64,000 nt of DNA from JAEUJM01 sp041918615 (GTDB lineage: Bacteria; Actinomycetota; Acidimicrobiia; Acidimicrobiales; DATDAH01): the NCBI GenBank assembly GCA_041918615.1, contig JAYRVH010000025.1:62001-126000 (forward strand), given 5' to 3'. Positions within the stretch are counted from its first letter, which is position 1, and every line of letters begins with the position of its first letter. The notes beneath the pieces were generated by a model that ran no database searches, was not told where the DNA came from, and saw only the letters and a program-made list of their open reading frames with translations. Position numbers and translations under genes: made by a program. Shown piece after piece: positions 16,343 through 24,369 of this stretch.

Positions 16343-17257
16343 GTGTGGGCGGCGGTCGCGCCGCTGCCCCCGCGTCACGTGCCGAACCCTCACCCGCTCG
16401 GTTGTCACCGCCCCCGGATCTCGGACCGGGTGTGTTTCGAAGGGATCCTCCGGCGTCTCGTCACCGGCTGCTCGTGGGACGTCGCGGCGCGGATCAGCGG
16501 CGCCGGTGAGACCACCCTGCGGCGACGGCGGACCGAGTGGAACGCGGCCGGGGTGTTCGAGCGCCTCCGGGTCGAAGCGCTCGCGGCGTACGACAAGGTC
16601 GTCGGTCTCGACCTGTCCGAGATCGCGATCGACGGTTCCCAACACAAAGCGCCCTTCGGTGGTGAAGGCACCGGCCCGAACCCCACCGACCGGGCCAAGA
16701 GCGGCTGGAAGTGGTCGATATTGACTGACCGGTTCGGTATCCCGCTGGCCTGGGCGATCGACGGCGCGAACCGCAACGACATGGCGCTGCTCCGCCCGAC
16801 CCTCGAAGCGTTCGCCAAGACCACCCCGCACAAGAACGGGACACACACCCTCGGGCTGCGCTGGCGCGTCGAACGAACCAACTCCTGGTTCTCGAACTTC
16901 GGGCAGCTACGCCGCGACACCGACCGGTTCACCAGCCACCGCCTCGCCCAGATCGACCTCGCCGTCGGCCTCATCCTCACCGTCAAGCTCATCAAGTGGG
17001 CCGACCGATGGAGCCCCACCAACCCCTGCCCACGACCTGTTCGCGTGCGCTCTAGACCGAGGTGGGGAGCTTCACCCTCGTGTCGAGGACCCCGACCAGC
17101 GAGAGGCGCCGCGAAGTGGCCCTGCCGGCCCGGAAGCGCCGGCGATGACCATCCGACGGCCCGTGAGGTCGGCCCCGCGAGGCCCTCGTCGGTGGTGGTG
17201 CCCACCGGGCGGCGCCTCGGCCGCAGCACCGACTCTAAGCTCGCAGCCGAGGGGTAA
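16343..17257 (+). pseudogene. IS5-family transposase remnant with internal deletion
   Basis: The reading frame shows IS5-type features: GILRRLVTGCSWDVAARI, VVGLDLSEIAIDGSQHKAPFGGEGTGPNPTDR (first catalytic Asp), PLAWAIDGANRNDMALLRPTLEAF, and RWRVERTNSWFSNFGQLRRDTDRF (catalytic Glu region). Between ALLRPTLEAFAKTTP and the ERTNSW block only about 14 residues remain, where related enzymes have roughly 60-80 including the second Asp (DRGYD-type). The DDE triad is therefore broken by an in-frame deletion. Similarity ends near 17030 and the frame runs on to 17257 without meaning. I found no convincing terminal repeats. Confidence 0.75.
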
Positions 17258-17268
17258 GGGGGGCGACG

Positions 17269-19131
17269 ATGAACGGCATCGGCGACTACGGGGTCATCGG
17301 CGATTGCCACTCGATCGCACTGGTCGGCCGCGACGGATCCATCGACTGGTGCTGCTTCCCCCGCTTCGACTCGCCGTCGGTGCTCGGCCGGGTGCTGGAC
17401 GCCGAGCGGGGCGGCCACTTCTCGCTCGCGCCCCGTGAGCCGGTCGTCGGGGTCGAGCGGTCGTACCTGCCGGCCACCAACGTGCTCGCCACCCGCTTCG
17501 AGACGGACTCGGGCGTGCTCGAGGTCACCGACTGCATGCCGGTGGCGCCGTTCGACCCCCAGCGGCCCGCCGAGGTGACCACCCGTCACTCGGTGTTGCG
17601 TCGGGTCCGCTGCCTGGCGGGGCGGGTCATCGCCGAGATCCACCTCGACCCCCGCCCCGAGTACGGGGTGGTCCGCCCCCGGTTCACCCGAACCTCGGAC
17701 ACGTCCTGGTCCATCATCGGCGGACCGGACGCCCTGTGGGTGAGGGCCACCCGCCCCCTCGACGGCGACGGGGACGGTGTCGCCTCGTCCTGGTCACTGG
17801 TCGCGGGCGCTGAGGAGCTCATCGAGATGGCCTGGACGCCGGCCGCCGAGCAGCCGCAGCAGGGGTCGGGGAACACGCGGGCCGCGCTGGCGACACGCTT
17901 CACCGACACCGTCGCCTTCTGGCAGGACTGGTTCACCAACAGCTGCTCGTACGACGGGGAGCACGCCCGCACGGTGCACCGCTCGGCCCTCGTGCTCAAG
18001 GCACTCACCTACGCACCCACCGGGGCCGTGGTCGCGGCGGGGACGACGTCGCTGCCCGAGTGGCTCGGTGCGAGCCGCAACTGGGACTACCGCTACACGT
18101 GGATCCGCGACGCCACCCTCACGTTGACCTCGCTCGTGATCCTCGGGTCTCTCGGGGAGGCCGCCGCCTTCAAAGGCTGGTTGGAACGCACTGCGGCGGG
18201 CCGGCCCGAGGACCTGCAGATCATGTACCGGGTGACCGGGGAGCGGCTACTCACCGAGGTCCGGTTGGAGCACCTGGCCGGCCACCGGGGCTCGCGGCCC
18301 GTCAGGGTGGGCAACGGGGCTGCCGGACAGCTCCAGCTCGACTCGTACGGCCAGCTCCTCGAGGCGGCCCATGGCTTCGTCGCCGCCGGGGGCGAGCTGA
18401 CGCCCTCCAACGGTGAGTTCCTGGCCCGGGTGGCGGACCTGACGGTGGCATCGTGGCGAATGCCCGACCAGGGCATCTGGGAGATCCGCGACGAGCCCCG
18501 CCACTTCGTGCACTCCAAGCTCAACTGCTGGGCAGCCCTCGACCGGGCCGTGCGCATGGCCGAGGCAGGCCATCTCTCGGGCCCGGTCGAGCAGTGGGCG
18601 GGCGAGCGGGACCTGCTGGCCGCCTGGCTCCGGAGCGAGGGCTCGCCCGACGGCTGGTTCGTGCAGGCCGGGGACCGGCCTGGGGCCGACGCCGCAACCC
18701 TCCTGGTCCCCGCCCTCGGCTTTCTGCCCGTCGGTCACCCCGACGTGACCCGGACCATCGAGACGGTCACCCGCGACCTGAGCGACGGCACCCTCGTTCA
18801 CCGATACCTGGGCCCCGACGGGCTCGACGGGCGGGAGGGGGCCTTCCTGCTGTGCTCGTTCTGGTTGCTCGACTGCCTGATCCACGCCGGTCACCTCGAC
18901 GAGGCCGACCAGCTCATGGAATCGCTGCTGGCGCTGGGCAACGACGTGGGCGTCTTCTCCGAGATGATCGACCCCGCGACGGGCGCGGCCCTCGGCAACA
19001 CGCCGCAGGCCTTCAGCCACATGGCCGTCGTCACCTCGGCCGACGCGCTGACCGCCGCCCGGCAGGGGCGCCTCCCGCCGCCGGACCAGCCCTACGCCTT
19101 TGCCATGGCCGCGCTCGAACGCCGCCGCTGA
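17269..19131 (+). CDS. Glycoside hydrolase family 15 (glucoamylase/trehalase-like)
   Basis: A 620-aa protein of the two-part GH15 type. The N-terminal beta domain begins IGDYGVIGDCHSIALVGRDGSIDWCCFPRFDSPSVLG. The (alpha/alpha)6 domain has NWDYRYTWIRDA (271-282), the general-acid Glu in QGIWEIRDEP (E405), and the second catalytic Glu in GREGAFLLCSFW (E523). Length and motifs agree with actinobacterial members, some of which hydrolyse trehalose. No signal peptide, so it acts in the cytosol, most likely on trehalose or short alpha-glucans. Start at 17269 gives the conserved first strand. Confidence 0.9.
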   Translation: MNGIGDYGVIGDCHSIALVGRDGSIDWCCFPRFDSPSVLGRVLDAERGGHFSLAPREPVVGVERSYLPATNVLATRFETDSGVLEVTDCMPVAPFDPQRPAEVTTRHSVLRRVRCLAGRVIAEIHLDPRPEYGVVRPRFTRTSDTSWSIIGGPDALWVRATRPLDGDGDGVASSWSLVAGAEELIEMAWTPAAEQPQQGSGNTRAALATRFTDTVAFWQDWFTNSCSYDGEHARTVHRSALVLKALTYAPTGAVVAAGTTSLPEWLGASRNWDYRYTWIRDATLTLTSLVILGSLGEAAAFKGWLERTAAGRPEDLQIMYRVTGERLLTEVRLEHLAGHRGSRPVRVGNGAAGQLQLDSYGQLLEAAHGFVAAGGELTPSNGEFLARVADLTVASWRMPDQGIWEIRDEPRHFVHSKLNCWAALDRAVRMAEAGHLSGPVEQWAGERDLLAAWLRSEGSPDGWFVQAGDRPGADAATLLVPALGFLPVGHPDVTRTIETVTRDLSDGTLVHRYLGPDGLDGREGAFLLCSFWLLDCLIHAGHLDEADQLMESLLALGNDVGVFSEMIDPATGAALGNTPQAFSHMAVVTSADALTAARQGRLPPPDQPYAFAMAALERRR

Positions 19132-19146
19132 CCGACCCCGAGCGGG

Positions 19147-19500
19147 TCAGCCGGGCTCTGCGAACTCGCGGAACGCCGCGAGTGCCCTCGGGCTCCACAC
19201 GCTGGCCGGCCCGCCGCCCATCAACAGGGCCACGCCCAGGGCCTCGGCCACCTCGTCCTCGCTGGCGCCGGCCTTCGCCGCGGCCTGGGCGTGGTAGGCG
19301 ATGCAACCGTCGCAGTGCTCGGTCACGCCGACCACCATCGCCATCAACTCCTTGATCCGACCGGGGAGGGCGCCATCGGCCACCACCTCCTGGTGGAGCT
19401 GTGCGAACGCCGACCACGGGCCCGGAATCGCCTTTCGGAGGTCACGGGTGGGCCCGCGAAGGTCATCGACGACATCGTGGAAGTGGCGGGAATCGTTCAC
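19147..19500 (-). CDS. AhpD-like carboxymuconolactone-decarboxylase-family protein
   Basis: About 117 aa from the GTG at 19500; an upstream in-frame ATG at 19605 is possible but gives a low-complexity leader. The AhpD signature is present: LPGRIKELMAMVVGVTEHCDGCIAYHAQAA, with the CxxC pair and downstream His of the thiol relay. It continues AGASEDEVAEALGVALLMGGGPA. Such proteins are small thiol peroxidases or reductases. Its stop nearly touches the end of the GH15 gene (convergent). Confidence 0.8.
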   Translation of the reverse strand: MNDSRHFHDVVDDLRGPTRDLRKAIPGPWSAFAQLHQEVVADGALPGRIKELMAMVVGVTEHCDGCIAYHAQAAAKAGASEDEVAEALGVALLMGGGPASVWSPRALAAFREFAEPG

Positions 19501-19567
19501 AACGGCATGGTGCCACCGAGCGGCCGACACGGGAAGGGACCTAGGTCCGCGATTCAGGGCTGCGCGA

Positions 19568-20899
19568 TCAGGTGGCGGCATCCCGGCAGGTCGTGTCGGC
19601 GCCACCGATCTCGGCGGTGGGGATCGTGTAGTAGGTGCCGTCCGGGCACGCGATGTCGGGGTTGAGGTCGCTGAACGTCCCCAGGTCCGACTCGTACCCT
19701 GGCACGGTCCAGACGTGGACCATGTAGCCCGTGAAGTCGATCATGAGGCCACCCTCGGCCTCGCACATGGCGTCCGTGACGCCTGAGAGGTCGGCGCCGA
19801 ACGGCGTCTCGATGCCGTCCGGGCCAAGCACGACGCACGTCGCGGTGTGATAGTGCCAGTGGTCGAGCGGACCGGCGAAGCCCTCGGGCTCGGTGTCCTG
19901 GAAGGCCAGGTACATGAACCCGGCGAGGGGGGCGTCTTCCTCGAGTCCGTCGTAGATCAGGGTCGGGGCACCGATGTCCTCCGCGTCCATGTCGCCGTCC
20001 AGGTTCAGCCCTCCCGCGAACGGTCCACCGAAGTGCACGCCCAGCCCAGGAGAGAACGGTCCCTGCTGCACGAAGCCCGCAGCCCGGGCATCGCCGAGCG
20101 TCGGGTAGGCCTCGACCAGCGGCGCCGTCAGGGCGAGCTGGCCGGCCAGGCTGGCCGCGGCCGCCGGATCGATCGACTCCTCGACGGGAGCCGCGGCTTC
20201 GCCGGGGTGGCCGTGGCTTCCCATCTGGCCGTTGGCCAGATCGCCGAACCCACGGTCGTCCCCCACGGGCACTCCAGTTGCGTGGTCGGAGGCGGCGTGC
20301 TCGCCACCGTGGCCGTCGACGGCATGCTCCCGAGCCGCCGGCGACGCCAGCGCCCCGCTCGTCAGGACCAGTGCCCCGAACACACCCGCTACTGCGAACG
20401 CCGTCGACTCCACGAACACGGTCCCCCGGCGAACCAGGAGAGAAGCAACCAGGAGAACGGCTGCGGCCTCGAGGATCACGGCGATCCCGTCGACCACGGT
20501 CACCGCCTCCGCCACCCAGGGTTCCGACCCGTAGGGCAGACCGACACGGCGGCTGACCGCCCACGCGCCGATCAGTGCCGCGCTCGTGACGGCCGCCATC
20601 CACAACGCGGTACGACTGGGACGGACCGCGACCCAGAGGGCGAGTCCGATCCCTAGCACCCCGGCTACCAGGAAGCCCACGCCGTGCACGGTCGACTCGC
20701 CGAGGTGCGGCGGCGCCATCGCCAGATGAATCGCGCCCGCGCCCGAGAGGAGGGCAGCGACCACCCAGTGTCCGAGCTCGGCGGCCGGCATGGTCCGCGC
20801 CGAGCGTTCGCCGACGGGCCGCCGCGGTGCTGGTTCAGCAAGGCCCGGCGGCGCGCCCAGATCGTCCCGTTCCCTTTCGTCCGCGTGGAGCAGGGTCAT
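19568..20899 (-). CDS. Membrane protein with His-rich extracytoplasmic domain, unknown function
   Basis: I set the start at the ATG at 20899, with GGGGAGG 9-10 nt upstream; an earlier in-frame ATG at 20947 lacks this. Product 443 aa. Five hydrophobic helices (LGHWVVAALLSGAGAIHLAM onward) are followed by a His/Asp/Gly-rich linker (EHAVDGHGGEHAASDHATG). A C-terminal domain has LDHWHYHTATCVV and a late GYMVHVWTVPGYES block plus paired Cys. The HWHYH cluster suggests metal binding. I do not recognise the family; orientation in the membrane is inferred. Confidence 0.65.
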   Translation of the reverse strand: MTLLHADERERDDLGAPPGLAEPAPRRPVGERSARTMPAAELGHWVVAALLSGAGAIHLAMAPPHLGESTVHGVGFLVAGVLGIGLALWVAVRPSRTALWMAAVTSAALIGAWAVSRRVGLPYGSEPWVAEAVTVVDGIAVILEAAAVLLVASLLVRRGTVFVESTAFAVAGVFGALVLTSGALASPAAREHAVDGHGGEHAASDHATGVPVGDDRGFGDLANGQMGSHGHPGEAAAPVEESIDPAAAASLAGQLALTAPLVEAYPTLGDARAAGFVQQGPFSPGLGVHFGGPFAGGLNLDGDMDAEDIGAPTLIYDGLEEDAPLAGFMYLAFQDTEPEGFAGPLDHWHYHTATCVVLGPDGIETPFGADLSGVTDAMCEAEGGLMIDFTGYMVHVWTVPGYESDLGTFSDLNPDIACPDGTYYTIPTAEIGGADTTCRDAAT

Positions 20900-21313
20900 C
20901 GCGGTGTTCCTCCCCCGAAGCGACAGCCGACGTTCTCCCCGTGCCAATTGAGACAGACGGACCGGTAGCCCTCAACCTAGTGGGCAACACAGCGGCCTGG
21001 GGCGACGTCGTGCGCCGGACGCGCTCGGCCCGAGCGAACCGGCCGGTGCCCCACGCGGTCACCGGTAGCAGTCGGGCCAACCAGCCTTTCAGGAACTCGA
21101 GCAGCCGCAGGAAGGTCACGTTGAGCACACCAGCGTGACCATGAGACGGGACCCCAGGTACCACTTCATGGACTTGGGGCGCCGGCCTGCACGCCGTTCT
21201 CGTGGGCGGCGCACACGATGCCGAGCACAGCGACCCGAGGGTCGTTGAGTCGTTCTCACCGCCAGGGGATATTTCAGTACTAACTAATGCTGCACAGGTC
21301 GGAGGTGGCAACC
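20900..21313. other. 414-bp stretch without a clear gene
   Basis: No gene I can support. An open frame on the minus strand (to 21311) has a short protein-like stretch (VLNVTFLRLLEFLKGWLARLLP) with no recognised homology and a GC-shadow look elsewhere; it could be a decayed fragment. The right end is unusually AT-rich (TTTCAGTACTAACTAAT, 21272-21288) and is the likely promoter of the gene at 21314. Confidence 0.4.
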
Positions 21314-21802
21314 ATGCAAACGACCAGTCCTCGCTCGACCGCCGCCGGGGTGTACGCCCGCCTCGACTCGTTCCACAAGGCCAAGATGGCCTTTCTCATC
21401 GCCGGAGGGCTCTCTTTGGTCCTCTCGGTGACGCTCTGGTTCACGGGTTCCCGGCAAGAGGCGTTGTTCGTCGGCCTCAGGGTTCCGGCCATCCACAGCC
21501 TGGGCAGCCTGGTGCTGGCCGCCGACGACGGTGAGCCCCTCCGGTCGACCGGCCGGTTCTGGCTCGACCGGCGCCCCCGTGCCATCCCCGCCTGCCCGCG
21601 ACTCGTCGCGGTGGCACCCCGGCCGAGCGGCACCGGCTGTGGGACTGGTGCGTCGAGCGCAGCGGCATCGACGCGGGGTGTTCGCCCCCTGGCCCCGTGC
21701 CGGCGACGAGGCCCCGATCTCGCCGAGCGCCGTTGGGCGGAGCGCCGGATCAGCAGCTCTCGACCGACCCACCCGGACCGAGATCGGGTCTTCCGGCCCT
21801 GA
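21314..21802 (+). CDS. Small membrane protein, possibly frameshifted
   Basis: From the ATG at 21314 (GGAGG 10 nt upstream) the first 70 residues look real: YARLDSFHKAKMAFLIAGG, then LSLVLSVTLWFTGSRQEALF, one or two membrane helices. After residue 70 the sequence becomes Arg/Pro-rich and unlike a folded protein up to the stop at 21802, while another frame reads ERHRLWDWCVERSGID near 21635. A short original protein whose end was changed by a frameshift or recombination near 21530 would explain this. Confidence 0.4.
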   Translation: MQTTSPRSTAAGVYARLDSFHKAKMAFLIAGGLSLVLSVTLWFTGSRQEALFVGLRVPAIHSLGSLVLAADDGEPLRSTGRFWLDRRPRAIPACPRLVAVAPRPSGTGCGTGASSAAASTRGVRPLAPCRRRGPDLAERRWAERRISSSRPTHPDRDRVFRP

Positions 21803-21858
21803 TGGGCGCGGGCGACCGGACGTAGGTTGAGGTCACCGCTCGAGTTGGAGGATCCGCG

Positions 21859-22254
21859 ATGGTGTTCGAAGAAGCCGTGACGTTGTCCCTGCCCTTCGCC
21901 GAGGCGCTGGCGAAGACCAAGGAGGTTCTCGCCGAGCAGGGCTTCGGCGTCCTCACCGAGATCGACGTCCAGGCCACCATGGCGGCCAAGCTCTCCAAGG
22001 AGATGTCGCCGTATGTGATCGTGGGCGCCTGCAACCCGGGCCTGGCCAGCCGCGCGCTGGACGTCGAGCCTCAGATCGGCGTGCTGTTGCCGTGCAACGT
22101 GGTCGTGCGCGAGGTCGACGACGGGGTCCTGGTCGAGGCCATGGACCCCGGGATCATGGCGACGCTGATCGGCACGGACGAGATCCGCGTGATCGCCGAC
22201 GAAGCCCGCCGCCTGATCGGCACCGCGCTGGAGAACCTGGTCACCGCCGACTGA
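21859..22254 (+). CDS. DUF302-domain protein
   Basis: A 131-aa protein. It starts FEEAVTLSLPFAEALAKTKEVLAEQGFGVLTEIDV and continues YVIVGACNPGLASRALDVEPQIGVLLPCNVVVREVDDGVLVEAMDP. Both are hallmarks of the DUF302 family (an alpha/beta dimer fold of unknown role, often near redox or metal genes). GGAGG stands 8 nt before the ATG. A perfect GC palindrome just after the stop is a probable terminator. Confidence 0.9.
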   Translation: MVFEEAVTLSLPFAEALAKTKEVLAEQGFGVLTEIDVQATMAAKLSKEMSPYVIVGACNPGLASRALDVEPQIGVLLPCNVVVREVDDGVLVEAMDPGIMATLIGTDEIRVIADEARRLIGTALENLVTAD

Positions 22255-22257
22255 GGA

Positions 22258-22275
22258 GCCGGCCCCGGGGCCGGC
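22258..22275 (+). terminator. GC-rich hairpin after the DUF302 gene
   Basis: A perfect 18-bp palindrome with arm GCCGGCCCC starting 4 nt after the stop codon. No U-tract follows, as is common in very GC-rich actinobacteria, so its strength as a terminator is uncertain. Confidence 0.45.
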
Positions 22276-22356
22276 GCGGAACGACAGCCTCGAGCGGTGG
22301 CACCGGCATGCCGTCCGTCGGGCGCGCACCCGGCGATGTGCGGCAACTATGGGCCG

Positions 22357-22503
22357 ATGGCCGTCGACCCCACCGATCCCGGCGAGGCGGTGCTGCGCTT
22401 CCTGGCCGGGCGCCGCTACACCCAGCGCTATCAGGCGCCCCGCGAGCGGGACGACCGGGTGACCATCGAGATCCGGGTCGACCACATCCTCGGCCAGGGC
22501 TGA
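22357..22503 (+). CDS. Short hypothetical protein
   Basis: A 48-aa frame starting MAVDPTDPGEAVLRFLAGRRY and ending in ERDDRVTIEIRVDHILGQG. It has balanced, protein-like composition, but no family and no ribosome site; TATGGG lies 3-8 nt upstream of the ATG. It stands alone between the DUF302 terminator and the IS6 element and could be chance. Confidence 0.3.
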   Translation: MAVDPTDPGEAVLRFLAGRRYTQRYQAPRERDDRVTIEIRVDHILGQG

Positions 22504-22540
22504 CGGGCCAACCCCCGGCGGCGTCGGCGGGTGGCCTGTG

Positions 22541-22589
22541 TCAGCCCTCGGCCGCGGATTCCAGCTTGGACAGGCCCTTCTCGGAGCTA
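22541..22589 (-). pseudogene. Gene remnant cut by the IS6 element (left side)
   Basis: Reading the minus strand inward from the left IS end gives SSEKGLSKLESAAEG and a stop at 22541-22543. This looks like a genuine protein C-terminus with its upstream part removed. No matching N-terminal part is found beyond the right IS end. Confidence 0.3.
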
Positions 22590-23407
22590 GCTGTTGCGTT
22601 GTCGGGGGACGTGACGCGGCTGTTCGCCCTCGAGGTGGGGTGGTGGTCAGATCGCGTGGGTGAGCTCTTCGAACGCCTCTGCGACGCGCAGGCGCGGCTC
22701 CGCCTCGATGCCGAGTTCGTAGTGGCCGCGGCGGATGTTCGCCATCAGGGCGTGACCGGCGACGGTGATCCTGGCGGTCCGGTCGGTCTTGAGGCCGCGC
22801 ATCGTGCGCAGGCGGGCCTTGAGTCGGCCGTGGTCGCACTCGACCCGGTCGTTCGCATGTTGCCTGGTGTTGTGGAACGCGTCAGGGAGCAGTTCCTCGA
22901 TCACGGTCTCGAGGGCTTGCGCCATGTCGGTCACGACCTCGTCGGGCTTGCCGTGAGCGGTGATCGCCCGGTTGAAGAACTTGCGGGCCGCGGCGAGATC
23001 CCGTTTCGGTGAGACGTAGACGTCGATGACCTGGCCGTTGTCGTCGACGGCCCGGTACACGTAACGCCACACCCCGGAGACCTTCACATAGGTCTCGTCC
23101 ACGAACCACCGGGAACCGACCGCGTGACGGCACGGCCGCGCCGCGTCGACGAGCATCGGCGTGAACCGCTGGACCCACCGGTACAAGGTGACGTGGTCCA
23201 CCTCGATGCCTCGTTCGGCGAGGAGCTCCTCGAGGTCCCGGAACGAGAGCGCGTACCGCAGATACCAGCGCACCGCGAGGATGATCACCTCGGGCGGGAA
23301 CCGGAACCCCGAGAACGCGGAACGGTCCTGGCTGACCGCCGGGCACAACGGGGGACGGCGCATCACCGGAGTCTCGCGGCCGTCGGGCTGGCCGACAACG
23401 CAACAGC
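22590..23407 (-). mobile_element. IS6-family insertion sequence (818 bp)
   Basis: Perfect 16-bp terminal inverted repeats, GCTGTTGCGTTGTCGG at 22590-22605 and its complement at 23392-23407, bound a single transposase gene. Size and layout agree with IS6 elements. The 8 bp outside each end differ (CGGAGCTA on the left, GCCACCAC on the right), so there is no target-site duplication. This points to a later deletion or cointegrate resolution rather than a simple insertion. Confidence 0.92.
22647..23363 (-). CDS. IS6-family DDE transposase
   Basis: A 238-aa transposase from the ATG at 23363; earlier in-frame starts lie outside the terminal repeat and are excluded. It has FSGFRFPPEVIILAVRWYLRY, LSFRDLEELLAERGIEVDHVTLYRWV (HTH), WFVDETYVKVSG (first Asp), DEVVTDMAQAL (second Asp) and NDRVECDHGRLKARL (Glu). 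The DDE triad and length are intact, so the element may still be active. IS6 elements move by replicative transposition and often promote deletions next to themselves. Confidence 0.93.
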   Translation of the reverse strand: MRRPPLCPAVSQDRSAFSGFRFPPEVIILAVRWYLRYALSFRDLEELLAERGIEVDHVTLYRWVQRFTPMLVDAARPCRHAVGSRWFVDETYVKVSGVWRYVYRAVDDNGQVIDVYVSPKRDLAAARKFFNRAITAHGKPDEVVTDMAQALETVIEELLPDAFHNTRQHANDRVECDHGRLKARLRTMRGLKTDRTARITVAGHALMANIRRGHYELGIEAEPRLRVAEAFEELTHAI

Positions 23408-23558
23408 GCCACCACAGCTCACCCCCGAGGACCACCGCCAGACCTCGACGCGACTACGCCAGGAGACCGTCGACGCGGCCGCCGCGTTCCGACTCCGAGT
23501 GCCCCCGTGCCGGCGGTTCGTGGCGCTCCCGGGCCGCTCGGTGAGCCCGGCCCGGTAG
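23408..23558 (+). pseudogene. Gene remnant at the right side of the IS6 element
   Basis: The plus-strand frame leaving the IS reads PPQLTPEDHRQTSTRLRQETV, then DAAAAFRLRVPP, to a stop at 23556. The first half looks like a real helical C-terminus cut off from its start. Weak evidence, but it fits a deletion junction at the IS. Confidence 0.25.
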
Positions 23559-23625
23559 TTTCGCGCCCGACACACGGCGGTTGCTCCAGACCTCGGACTT
23601 TCGAAGGTGGTTTCGAAGTGGCCCC

Positions 23626-23703
23626 GCCCCTGTAGCCAAGCCTGGTCACGGCAGCGGACTTTTAATCCGAAGATCGTGGGTTCGAATCCCACCGGGGGCA
23701 CCA
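23626..23703 (+). tRNA. tRNA-Lys (anticodon UUU)
   Basis: The acceptor stem GCCCCTG pairs with CGGGGGC (one G-U), followed by discriminator A and an encoded CCA. The anticodon arm CGGA-CTTTTAA-TCCG has anticodon TTT. The T arm is GTGGG-TTCGAAT-CCCAC and the D arm GCC...GGC. No second copy of its 3' end is seen nearby, so there is no sign of an integrated element using it as attachment site. Confidence 0.95.
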
Positions 23704-23725
23704 CCGAGGAAGCGCCCAGCGGGTG

Positions 23726-24304
23726 TCAGTTGCCCGCGTCGGGTGGCTCGCAGTTGATCGTGCGGACCTCGCCGTCGAGTGCGTCGGCCAGGGCCTCTGC
23801 GTCGGCATTGTCCTCCGGACGGATGATCGCGGTGTCGGTCACCACGTAGTCGAAGCTGATGCCGGCGCCGAAGATGAACGTGCAGTCGATGACCCCGCCG
23901 TTGTCGATGAACTCGTCACGCTTGTCGTTGTCGGTGAACGTGTAGAGGTAGGCAGGGGCCTCTTCCAGGCTGCACTGTGCCGCCCCTTGCGCCCCCTCGG
24001 CGGCGCGAGGGGCCTCGACCGCGTCGCACCCCAGTCCGGCGTCGTTGATCTGCGCCGCCAGGTCGGTGACCGGCGCGGGCACCTCCGGTGGTGCGGTGGT
24101 GGCGCTGCCTCCGGCAGCGGTGGTGGGGGTTTCGCCGCCCGAGGCCGTGGTGGTGGTGGCCCCGGTCGTGGAGGTGGTGGCATCGGCGTTGTCGTTCGCG
24201 TTCTCGTCGCCGTTGCTGCCGCACGCACTCAGGGCCAGCGCGCCGATCACGATCCCCGCGAGGATCAGTGGCATGCGCCGGCGGGGCTGCTTCGTCGTCT
24301 GCAT
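23726..24304 (-). CDS. Secreted lipoprotein, unknown function
   Basis: A 192-aa protein with a basic start, a hydrophobic core and the lipobox LALSACG (lipid Cys at about residue 28). A long Thr/Ala/Gly-rich spacer follows. The folded part has four Cys (GLGCDAVEA, AAQCSLE, VIDCTFIFG, TINCEPP), which may form two disulfides. The repeat-like pattern with YLYTFTDNDKRDEFIDNGG suggests a small alpha/beta domain. It would be anchored on the outer face of the membrane. No family recognised. Confidence 0.75.
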   Translation of the reverse strand: MQTTKQPRRRMPLILAGIVIGALALSACGSNGDENANDNADATTSTTGATTTTASGGETPTTAAGGSATTAPPEVPAPVTDLAAQINDAGLGCDAVEAPRAAEGAQGAAQCSLEEAPAYLYTFTDNDKRDEFIDNGGVIDCTFIFGAGISFDYVVTDTAIIRPEDNADAEALADALDGEVRTINCEPPDAGN

Positions 24305-24369
24305 GGCCGAAACGCTATCGCGCCCTCGCGCGCCCGGTCCGGCGACCGCCCCCAGGTAGCCTCGACCCG

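Noticed and set aside
17030..17060. A right terminal inverted repeat for the IS5-like remnant
   Set aside because: No convincing match to the region near 16260-16290 could be found by eye.
20835..21311. A 158-aa minus-strand frame across the gap after the His-rich membrane protein
   Set aside because: Only a short stretch looks protein-like, it overlaps the start of a better-supported gene, and no ribosome site or family is visible.
23599..23624. The direct repeat TTTCGAAGGTGG/TTTCGAAGTGG before tRNA-Lys as an attachment site
   Set aside because: It lies at the 5' side of the tRNA, is short and imperfect, and no integrase or second copy of the tRNA end is present.
23363..23704. A minus-strand frame starting VGFEPTIFGLKVR
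   Set aside because: This phrase is the translation of the tRNA-Lys gene read backwards, a well-known source of false proteins.
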